This document shows positions 1 through 5,315 of a stretch of DNA of 8,311 nt, in pieces (position 1 is the first letter of the stretch; each line of letters begins with the position of its first letter). Where the stretch lies: positions 1 through 8,311 of the forward strand of contig DUVD01000301.1 in the NCBI GenBank assembly GCA_012841225.1, in the 5' to 3' direction. The notes below the pieces were generated by a model. It saw only the letters and a program-made list of their open reading frames with translations. It made no database searches and was not told the DNA's origin. The stretch is from Fibrobacter sp. (GTDB lineage Bacteria; Fibrobacterota; Fibrobacteria; Fibrobacterales; Fibrobacteraceae). Position numbers and translations under genes: made by a program.

Positions 1-397
1 GTTTAAACTTGCCGTTCTCATAAACAACAGAAAGGCTTACGCCGTCAATTTTTCTTTCACACACCCATTGGATCGGAGAATCACTATTTTCAGAAGCATT
101 ATTTATAAAATCGCCCATTTCTTCTGCATTAAAGGCGTTTCCAATGCTTAACATGGGTTCTTGGTGCGTCACTTTGGGAAAATCGTTGGTTAGATCGCTC
201 CCGACGCGGTTGGATGGCGATTCGTCGGTTTTCCACTCAGGATGCTTAAACTCTAGTGCTTCAAGTTCTTTTAACCCAATATCAAAATCCTCATCACTCA
301 TGGGAGAAAATGCATTTTGATAGTAGAGCTTACTCGCTTCTTTTAATTGCTTGTTTAGTTCTTGATATCGAAGAAAGTCTGTAGATTTTGTATGCAT
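1..397 (-). CDS. ligA: NAD-dependent DNA ligase LigA, N-terminal part (cut by window edge)
   Basis: NAD-dependent DNA ligase seals single-strand nicks during replication and repair, using NAD+ to adenylate a lysine. The 132 visible codons cover the NMN-binding Ia domain and the start of the adenylation domain. They show SPSNRVGSDL (residues 60-69), EPMLSIGNAF (80-89) and ERKIDG (114-119). Lys116 is the expected adenylated lysine of the KxDG motif, equivalent to E. coli Lys115. Full LigA is about 670 residues, so roughly four fifths lies beyond the left edge; the frame is open to that edge. The ATG at 395-397 gives an N-terminus of normal length, although no good Shine-Dalgarno sequence precedes it. 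Two Ia-domain positions differ from E. coli (Tyr26 for His, Phe38 for Tyr). The gene is divergent from the cytochrome operon and unrelated to it in function. Confidence 0.93.
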   Translation of the reverse strand, partial: MHTKSTDFLRYQELNKQLKEASKLYYQNAFSPMSDEDFDIGLKELEALEFKHPEWKTDESPSNRVGSDLTNDFPKVTHQEPMLSIGNAFNAEEMGDFINNASENSDSPIQWVCERKIDGVSLSVVYENGKFK

Positions 398-483
398 AAA
401 AACCAAAAAAGTTCGTGAAAATGAAATAAAACGGTTAAAGCAGTGCTAGAATGACCCTTTTGAAATATAGAAAAATCATTACC

Positions 484-492
484 TGATAGAAT
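484..492 (+). promoter_or_regulatory. Possible extended -10 promoter of the cytochrome operon
   Basis: TGATAGAAT fits a TG-n-TAnAAT extended -10 element, with five of six bases matching TATAAT. It would start transcription near 499, leaving a leader of about 16 nt before the first ATG at 515. A TTGAAA at 460-465 resembles a -35 box but lies 21 bp away, longer than the optimal spacing; extended -10 promoters need a -35 less. The rest of the 117-bp divergent region (398-514) is AT-rich. On the minus strand it offers only a weak TATATT (464-469) for ligA, without a convincing -35. In AT-rich DNA such matches arise often by chance. Confidence 0.3.
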
Positions 493-514
493 AATAAGAC
501 TATATTTAATAAAG

Positions 515-880
515 ATGATAAAACGATTACTATTATTTTTCCTTATTTTAATCTGCTCTCTTTTTGCAGTGGACGCGATTGTTTTGCCTTGTGTTACGGA
601 GAATATTAAAAAAGAGGGAAAAGAGATCTACAATAGAGATTGTTATGCATGCCACCGTTGGAATAGGGATTTTGCGGGTCCAGCCATGAGCGAAAACATA
701 AAAAAATATGTTACCCAAAAAGAAGATCTCGTTCGCTACTTAGTGCACCCCACGCCTAAACAACCCGATAAGTACCCACCAATGACACTAGACCCTCTTT
801 CTAAAAAAGATGCTCAGGTTATTTCAGCTTGGTTGTTTTATCTTTTAGAAAACCCTAAAGATCCAGAAAGGCCTCGATGA
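515..880 (+). CDS. Periplasmic monohaem cytochrome c (ACIII-like operon, ActE-like role)
   Basis: This is a 121-residue class I-type c cytochrome. Residues 1-21 form a signal peptide (Lys-Arg, then a Leu/Phe/Ile-rich core ending near Ala-Val-Asp-Ala), so the protein is exported and carries its haem in the periplasm. The haem site is CYACH at 43-47. A Gly-Pro follows at 55-56, and Met90 in a PPM context is the likely distal ligand. The C-terminal KKDAQVISAWLFYLL helix is typical of the fold. It is the first gene of the operon and overlaps the pentahaem gene by ATGA at 877-880. By position and size it could match the monohaem ActE subunit of ACIII, or be a soluble electron carrier for the complex; sequence alone does not decide. 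Cys14 is not in a proper lipobox. The start codon has only a weak AAAG upstream. Confidence 0.87.
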   Translation: MIKRLLLFFLILICSLFAVDAIVLPCVTENIKKEGKEIYNRDCYACHRWNRDFAGPAMSENIKKYVTQKEDLVRYLVHPTPKQPDKYPPMTLDPLSKKDAQVISAWLFYLLENPKDPERPR

Positions 881-1389
881 AAAAAGGTGTTTTGCTATTG
901 ATTATGCTTTTTATTTCGGCGCTCATTTTTGCTGATTATTTAATGGCCCCTGAACCACCGTCGCGCACAAAAAAGGCCGGCGTTTCTTTTTTACATGCTC
1001 TTCACGGTGATTCCTTAGGCTTGTCTTGTGAAATGTGTCACGCCGGTTCCATGGTTGGACAGCGCGCCTATATGCCTTCTAAACAGGATTGCATGGACTG
1101 CCATCGTTTGCCTTTAACGGAATCGGAAGGCATTGTCGCTTTGGATAGTTCTTTAAAAAAAGCTCCAGATTACCCTTGGTCTGTAAAAAGTCGTTTGCCG
1201 GCGCACGTGGTATTTCATCATGGTGTACACGCTAAAGCAAATGTATCCTGCGAGGTTTGTCATTCTAATGAATCGGATTGGGATAGGGGAGTTCCTCCTT
1301 CGGTTTCAATGAATGAATGCTTGGCTTGCCATCGTGGTGAAAAAGGTTTTCCTCCAGCGGCAACGGATTGTGCGTCTTGTCATAGGTAG
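877..1389 (+). CDS. Pentahaem cytochrome c, ActA/QrcA-like electron-transfer subunit
   Basis: This 170-residue exported or membrane-anchored cytochrome has five CxxCH haem sites, at 51-55, 72-76, 125-129, 148-152 and 165-169. Residues 5-19 form a hydrophobic N-terminal helix, either a signal peptide or an anchor. Two blocks resemble class III (c3/c7) cytochromes: a Phe-x-His-x-x-His stretch (38-43 and 113-118) lies 12-13 residues before a haem cysteine, and a second haem follows 21-23 residues later. His40, His43, His114 or His115, and His118 are candidate sixth ligands, so bis-His, low-potential haems are expected. Pentahaem ActA of ACIII and the multihaem QrcA subunit of Qrc complexes hold the same place beside Fe-S and NrfD-like subunits. 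The gene overlaps its upstream neighbour by 4 nt, lies 3 nt from the next, and has GAAAGG (866-871) ahead of its ATG. It probably wires the Fe-S subunit to the other cytochromes. Confidence 0.88.
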   Translation: MKKGVLLLIMLFISALIFADYLMAPEPPSRTKKAGVSFLHALHGDSLGLSCEMCHAGSMVGQRAYMPSKQDCMDCHRLPLTESEGIVALDSSLKKAPDYPWSVKSRLPAHVVFHHGVHAKANVSCEVCHSNESDWDRGVPPSVSMNECLACHRGEKGFPPAATDCASCHR

Positions 1390-1392
1390 TGT

Positions 1393-2262
1393 ATGTTAAT
1401 TTCAAAACGGACTTTTATAAAATCTATGGGCGCTTTGATTGGCGGGCTATTCCTTTTTGGGTGTCGCAAACAGGGCGAAAGGAACGCAAAGGCCGTCCGC
1501 CAAACTTCAGTTCGTGAAATAAAAAAAGAAATTCAAATGGCGATGAAAAACCAAAAGCCATTAGGGCGTTTAGAGCTTGTACCCGTACCTAGTCGATTAG
1601 GCGCTTACCCCAATGAATCCAATCGCTTTGGCATGGCGATTGATTTAGATTTATGTGATGGTTGTGGCGAGTGCATTCTTGCTTGTAACTTAGAAAACAA
1701 TATTCCCTTGGTGAATGATTACCAAGCCTCAAAAAACAATTATATGCATTGGATAGAAATGAGAGGCAATGTCCCCGTATTTTGCTCTCATTGTGGAGAC
1801 GCCCCTTGTGAAAAAGTCTGCCCTACGGTAGCCGCAGTCCACTCTCCAGAAGGTCTTAGCGCTATGATTTATGCGCGTTGCGTTGGCACTCGTTTTTGTG
1901 GTGCGAATTGCCCTACAAAAGTTCGAAAGTTCAATTACACCGATGCCCTAGAAGAGGGCTTACAATATATTTCTAATAAAGATGTGCCTATTCGCGAAAG
2001 AGGCGTAATGGAAAAATGTAGCCTTTGTTTGCATCGATTACAGGCAGCAAGATGGGAGGCAAAAACAGCGGGAATCCCTTGGCGAGGGGAAGGTGTTAAA
2101 ACTGCTTGTGCAGAGGCTTGCCCTAAAGGGGCGATTATTTTTGGAAATTGGTTGGATAAAGAATCTATATTGTATCGCGAAGCGCAAGTAAGAGGTGTTT
2201 ATGCCTTTTCTTCGCTTGCCCTTTTCGATCCGGCCGTTGTTTATTTTAGAGGTAAACGCTAA
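1393..2262 (+). CDS. Four-cluster Fe-S protein related to the C-terminal (B2) part of ActB
   Basis: This 289-residue ferredoxin-type electron-transfer subunit belongs to the broad DmsB/PsrB/HybA-like family. Cysteines fall in four groups: 88/91/94/98, 131/134/139/143, 163/169/173 and 209/212/239/243. That makes fifteen ligands rather than sixteen. The third group reads C-V-G-T-R-F-C with Thr166 where a cysteine is usual, followed by NCPTKVRKFNY. From memory, this C-x-G-T-R-[YF]-C form is characteristic of ActB and fits one [3Fe-4S] plus three [4Fe-4S] clusters. The N-terminus (SKRTFIK at 4-10, hydrophobic 13-23, Cys24) resembles a Tat signal with Lys-Arg instead of Arg-Arg, followed by an imperfect lipobox LFGC. 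A periplasmic, possibly lipid-anchored location is therefore likely. Canonical ActB carries a large molybdopterin-oxidoreductase-like domain before this region; none is encoded here. The stop overlaps the next start by one base (TAATG). Confidence 0.88.
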   Translation: MLISKRTFIKSMGALIGGLFLFGCRKQGERNAKAVRQTSVREIKKEIQMAMKNQKPLGRLELVPVPSRLGAYPNESNRFGMAIDLDLCDGCGECILACNLENNIPLVNDYQASKNNYMHWIEMRGNVPVFCSHCGDAPCEKVCPTVAAVHSPEGLSAMIYARCVGTRFCGANCPTKVRKFNYTDALEEGLQYISNKDVPIRERGVMEKCSLCLHRLQAARWEAKTAGIPWRGEGVKTACAEACPKGAIIFGNWLDKESILYREAQVRGVYAFSSLALFDPAVVYFRGKR

Positions 2263-3881
2263 TGGTGAAAATTCTTTTTGCCATAGGCATTTTGCTTTTA
2301 TTTCCTGGTTGTTGGACTTTATACCATGCCTTCAGCATTGGCCCTGCTTCTTGGGCTCTAGATCAAACGGTTTTTTGGGGTACCCCCATTGTCAACTTTG
2401 TCTTTTGGATAGGGCTCGCTCACGCGGGGACTTTTTTATCGGCTATTCTTTTGCTTTTAGGGGCTCGGTTTCAAAAACGTATTTCTTTTATTGCCGAACT
2501 TTCGACGGTCTCCTCTATTTTTGTCGCTGGATTATTTCCTTTAATTCACTTGGGAGTCATCTCACGTTTTTATTTTTTAGTTCCCTTTTTTAATCAAAGG
2601 GATATGTATGTAAATTTTGCTTCGCCTTTAGTGTGGGATTTTTTAGCCATTGGCGTGTATGCTTTTTTATCAATTGCCTATCTTATAGTTCACATCGTTT
2701 CTTTAAAACACCCTTCGCTTTCTAAAACTAGACGGGCTATGGCTTGGGTTTTATTTCCTTTAGTGCTCTGGGTGCACACCATTGTTAGCCTTGATTTTGC
2801 TGTGAGTACAGTCCCCCTTTGGCGAGGTGGGTTTTTGCCAATTTATTTTATTGCAGGCGCTATTTTTTCTGGATTGGCATTGGTAATGCTTTTACTCGAA
2901 AGCACTCAAGGGCGTGGAAAAAAACTAGAAGAGATGTTACTTGCCGGTTCTTGGCTTTTACTTGCTTTTTGGATTTGGGAGTTTTTACAAAAAGGCGTTT
3001 GGCATCCAGAGGTTATATTTTTTGGTTTCTTGGTTGTTCAGTCATTTTGGATAACACGCTTAAGAGAAAAAAAAATAGTGCGCCTTATTGTGGGTGTTTC
3101 TGTGCTGGTGGCCATGTGGTGGGAACGATTCGCTTTAATTATGCATTCTGATATCAAGTGGCTATGGAGTGATTGGGGTTGGTTTGCCCTTGGAGCCGGG
3201 CTTTTTTTGTTTATTTTCTTTGGTTTGTATCTTTTATTTCAAAAGATTTTTCCAGAACTGTTTTTAGTCGCACCACAAGAATCGAGAAAAAATACACCTC
3301 AGCGACAAGTTATTCTTATCGTAGTTTTTTCTTTTATGTTGGCTAGTTTCTATTTATTTTTAAACCATCAATACGATCCTGGCGTTCCTTGGGTACAGTG
3401 GGTGCCGGCTTTTTTCCCTATTGCAGCGCTTATTGCGGGTTTATCATTTTTTGTTTTAGGCATTTATCCACTAGTGCCCAAAAAGTACTTTTTCTTCTTT
3501 TCTGGCTTGGTTGTTATTTTCGTCGGTTTTGCTGCGGGTGCATTTTACGCCGGCGGTAATACTGACTTGAGTTTTCAGTCATCACCGGTGTCCGCGGAGT
3601 TCATCTCTAAGAAAGAACGTCCAACCTCTTACTTGTGGAATAGCCGATGCGTCTCTTGCCATGGCTCCGACGGTCTTGGTAATCGAAAGTTTATTTATGA
3701 GTTTTATCCAGAACCTCAAGACTTGACTCTAGAAAGACTAGTGCTTCAAGGAGAAGATTCTTTAACACGTGTAGTTCTAGAAGGGCGAGCATATATGAAC
3801 CCTTTTGAAGGGCGTCTATCAGAACCTGAAGCTAGGGCATTAATTCGATACATGCATCAACTTGCGGAGGATAAAGAATGA
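2262..3881 (+). CDS. ActC/NrfD-like quinol-interacting membrane protein fused to a cytochrome c domain
   Basis: This 539-residue integral membrane protein has about 13 predicted helices and a periplasmic cytochrome c tail. Residues 1-330 look like ActC of the NrfD/PsrC family, which exchanges electrons with quinones. Supporting motifs are WGTPIVNFVFWIGLAHAGT (39-57), FPLIH (92-96), NFASPLVWD (118-126), HTIVSLDFAV (172-181), YFIAGAIFSG (195-204) and WWERF (286-290). His54, Asp126, Asp178 and Glu288 are polar residues in or near helices and candidates for quinone or proton chemistry. Three further helices (about 350-367, 380-402 and 409-430) lead to a c-type domain with CVSCH at 463-467 and probable axial Met512. 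ACIII ActC normally has no haem domain. AGAGG (2248-2252) precedes the ATG. Oxidising membrane quinol and passing electrons to periplasmic haem is inferred; the reverse direction, as in quinone-reducing Qrc, cannot be excluded. Confidence 0.9.
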   Translation: MVKILFAIGILLLFPGCWTLYHAFSIGPASWALDQTVFWGTPIVNFVFWIGLAHAGTFLSAILLLLGARFQKRISFIAELSTVSSIFVAGLFPLIHLGVISRFYFLVPFFNQRDMYVNFASPLVWDFLAIGVYAFLSIAYLIVHIVSLKHPSLSKTRRAMAWVLFPLVLWVHTIVSLDFAVSTVPLWRGGFLPIYFIAGAIFSGLALVMLLLESTQGRGKKLEEMLLAGSWLLLAFWIWEFLQKGVWHPEVIFFGFLVVQSFWITRLREKKIVRLIVGVSVLVAMWWERFALIMHSDIKWLWSDWGWFALGAGLFLFIFFGLYLLFQKIFPELFLVAPQESRKNTPQRQVILIVVFSFMLASFYLFLNHQYDPGVPWVQWVPAFFPIAALIAGLSFFVLGIYPLVPKKYFFFFSGLVVIFVGFAAGAFYAGGNTDLSFQSSPVSAEFISKKERPTSYLWNSRCVSCHGSDGLGNRKFIYEFYPEPQDLTLERLVLQGEDSLTRVVLEGRAYMNPFEGRLSEPEARALIRYMHQLAEDKE

Positions 3882-4324
3882 CTCCATTAATGAACTCTTT
3901 AGCGTGCCTATTAGCCCTTTTGCCAGCCCCCTTTTTATGGACAACTCGTCGTCCTTTAGCTCGACAAGGAGTGTTGCTTTCTTTAATCCTCGTCAGTTTT
4001 ATGCTTTTTGTGTTTTTAGCTGGTGATTCTAATGATGCCACAATGGAGTTTTACCCTTTAGAAATGTGGGCTTTTTGCTTGTGCGTCTCTACATTAACCC
4101 TGTCTAAAAGAAAGGTGTTTTTTATGTCTTTAGCACAAGGCCTTTGGCTTTGGATTCTCTTTTTCGGTTCTTTGTCTCTTTTTTATCGCGGTCTAGAAAT
4201 TTCTTTTCTTTCCATGACGCTACTTGCCGTTGGCATTCTATCTTTTAGATTTTTAAAAACAAACTCAAGAGAAACGTCTTTTGCCATTCTCATTTATTGG
4301 GTTGGAATATGGATGTTGTTTTAG
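3878..4324 (+). CDS. Small multi-pass membrane protein of unknown function, last gene of the cytochrome operon
   Basis: I do not recognise this 148-residue protein. It is strongly hydrophobic with five or six likely membrane helices (about 5-21, 31-48, 60-75, 83-102, 109-126 and 134-148) joined by short loops. Basic residues cluster at 23-29 and 77-79. It has no haem-binding CxxCH, no Fe-S motif and no obvious catalytic residues; its three cysteines (10, 67, 69) are not arranged as a metal site. The ATG overlaps the stop of the cytochrome-fused gene by ATGA, and a strong GGAGG at 3866-3870 sits at good spacing, so it is clearly translated with the operon. It may be an accessory membrane subunit, filling the place of the small or second membrane subunits (ActD, ActF, ActG) of ACIII, or an assembly factor. 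Both ideas rest on position only. Confidence 0.78.
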   Translation: MTPLMNSLACLLALLPAPFLWTTRRPLARQGVLLSLILVSFMLFVFLAGDSNDATMEFYPLEMWAFCLCVSTLTLSKRKVFFMSLAQGLWLWILFFGSLSLFYRGLEISFLSMTLLAVGILSFRFLKTNSRETSFAILIYWVGIWMLF

Positions 4325-4338
4325 TTTTTAATTAAAAA
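4325..4338. terminator. AT-only palindrome at the convergent junction, possible weak bidirectional terminator
   Basis: TTTTTAATTAAAAA is a perfect 14-base palindrome filling nearly the whole 15-bp gap between the stop of the plus-strand operon (4322-4324) and the stop of the YciO-like gene (4340-4342). It offers a T-run to transcripts from either side. The stem contains no G or C, so the hairpin would be weak. It is the only terminator-like structure at this junction. Confidence 0.22.
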
Positions 4339-4339
4339 T

Positions 4340-4936
4340 TTAAAGCTCACCGCGAATCACTTCGACTTGGTTACCAATAAGACTAATAACATTAGTTGGG
4401 TGGCTTCCAATTTCTCCACAATCGATCATCATGTCAACGCTATGCTGAAACAGATTCCAAAGGGCATCAGGGTCGATGAGTTCTTCTTCTGAAATCTTAG
4501 CTGCAGTACTCAAAATTGGCTTCTCAAAATGTTGAAAAAGTTCTTTGAAAAAGGGGTGCGTTGGAAATCGGAGCCCTATTTCAGTCCTCTTAACATCTAG
4601 TTTACGCGCAATGTGGGGTGCTGCGGGTAAAATAAAAGTATAAGGACCAGGTATTCTAGGTTTCATAATGCCAAATGCAAAATTACCTACGTGAGCGTAA
4701 TCCGTAGCAGAGCGAATGTTTGGAAGGATAAGAGCCATTAAGAATTTTTTTAAAGGTTTTTTTAGAGCGTAAAGCTTATGAATAGCCTTGCTCGATTCGG
4801 CGTTACAACCAATGGCGTAGCCTGATTCTGTAGGATAAAGAAGCAGGCCATCGTCTTCTAATAAAGCGGCGGCTAGTTTTACAGTTCTAGTTTGTGGATT
4901 TTGTGGGTGTACTTCAAAACGCATATTAACACTCAT
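4340..4936 (-). CDS. Sua5/YrdC/YciO-family protein, YciO type
   Basis: This protein of about 198 residues has the YrdC fold, which binds ATP and tRNA-like nucleotides in TsaC/Sua5, the enzymes making threonylcarbamoyl-AMP for tRNA t6A. It resembles the YciO branch most: an early HPQNPQTR, YPTESGYAIGC (34-44), PGPYTFIL (96-103), IGLRFPT (120-126) and ILSTAAK (141-147). In TsaC the last motif is normally S-T-S-A-N; here the Asn is Lys147, and the family's KxR site is not clear, so a full TsaC function is doubtful. The chosen ATG (4934-4936) gives the usual YciO N-terminus and overlaps yraN by 11 bp. An ATG at 4961-4963 would add nine residues read through the yraN end, and an ATG at 4922-4924 would start just after the yraN stop. 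It is the last gene of the minus-strand operon; its role is uncertain. Confidence 0.85.
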   Translation of the reverse strand: MSVNMRFEVHPQNPQTRTVKLAAALLEDDGLLLYPTESGYAIGCNAESSKAIHKLYALKKPLKKFLMALILPNIRSATDYAHVGNFAFGIMKPRIPGPYTFILPAAPHIARKLDVKRTEIGLRFPTHPFFKELFQHFEKPILSTAAKISEEELIDPDALWNLFQHSVDMMIDCGEIGSHPTNVISLIGNQVEVIRGEL

Positions 4937-5315
4937 GTATAGTTTGCAGCCCTTCGAAAGCATTTTTAAAATGAGTTAATTCAAAGTGGGCTTTGGTTAA
5001 GTCGATGGCGATAACATCAAATCGGCAACGTTGATTTTCGCCACCATTAAAATGAAGAAAGTGGCAGGCAGTTTTCCAAACTTTAATCTGTTTAGAACGA
5101 GAAACACGATGCGATGGGCTACCTGCCTTGTTGTCCCAAACGGATTTGACTTCAGTAAAAACAATTTCACCCGAAGTGCTTTTAGCAATAATATCCAATT
5201 CGCCGCCGCGGTAGGAGTAGTTTCTAGAAAGTAGAGTGTAATCCAGTCGCCTTAAGTAGGCGGCGGCGTGAATCTCGGCAAAACGGCCTTTTCTTTTATT
5301 GTTAGAGTGACTCAT
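4926..5315 (-). CDS. yraN: YraN / UPF0102 family, restriction-endonuclease-fold protein
   Basis: This 129-residue protein matches the UPF0102 (YraN) family, about 120 residues long and widespread in bacteria. The family has a nuclease fold related to Holliday-junction resolvases, but its cellular role is not settled. The hallmark residues are present: GRFAE (10-14, Glu14), RNYSYRGGELDIIA (31-44, Asp41), FTEVK (53-57, Glu55 and Lys57) and a late RFDVIAID strand. Glu14, Asp41, Glu55 and Lys57 would form the metal-dependent active site of the PD-(D/E)xK type, so the protein looks intact. Its ATG overlaps the kinase stop by ATGA (5312-5315) and no strong Shine-Dalgarno sequence precedes it, so translational coupling is likely. 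There is no signal peptide, indicating a cytoplasmic protein. Genomic neighbours of yraN vary, and I see no functional link to the kinase. Confidence 0.92.
   Translation of the reverse strand: MSHSNNKRKGRFAEIHAAAYLRRLDYTLLSRNYSYRGGELDIIAKSTSGEIVFTEVKSVWDNKAGSPSHRVSRSKQIKVWKTACHFLHFNGGENQRCRFDVIAIDLTKAHFELTHFKNAFEGLQTIHEC

Noticed and set aside
398..514. Riboswitch, small RNA or operator in the divergent intergenic region
   Set aside because: No stable GC-containing stem, inverted repeat or known leader motif is visible in these 117 AT-rich bases; only a possible extended -10 stands out.
2195..3151. Two plus-strand ORFs (2195-2593 and 2819-3151) inside the ActC-like gene
   Set aside because: They lie in another frame of a clearly coding membrane-protein gene, have unnatural composition and no recognisable domain.
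3832..4041. Minus-strand ORF of 69 codons over the junction of the last two plus-strand genes
   Set aside because: It is antisense to two genes joined by an ATGA overlap and a strong GGAGG site; the protein has no family features.
515..4324. Nitrite, polysulfide or DMSO reductase operon
   Set aside because: NrfD-type and four-cluster Fe-S subunits occur in these, but no catalytic subunit (NrfA cytochrome or molybdopterin enzyme) is present, and the Fe-S and membrane motifs look more like ActB and ActC.
4997..5234. Short ORFs on both strands within yraN
   Set aside because: They are frame shadows of a gene whose translation carries all UPF0102 hallmark residues.
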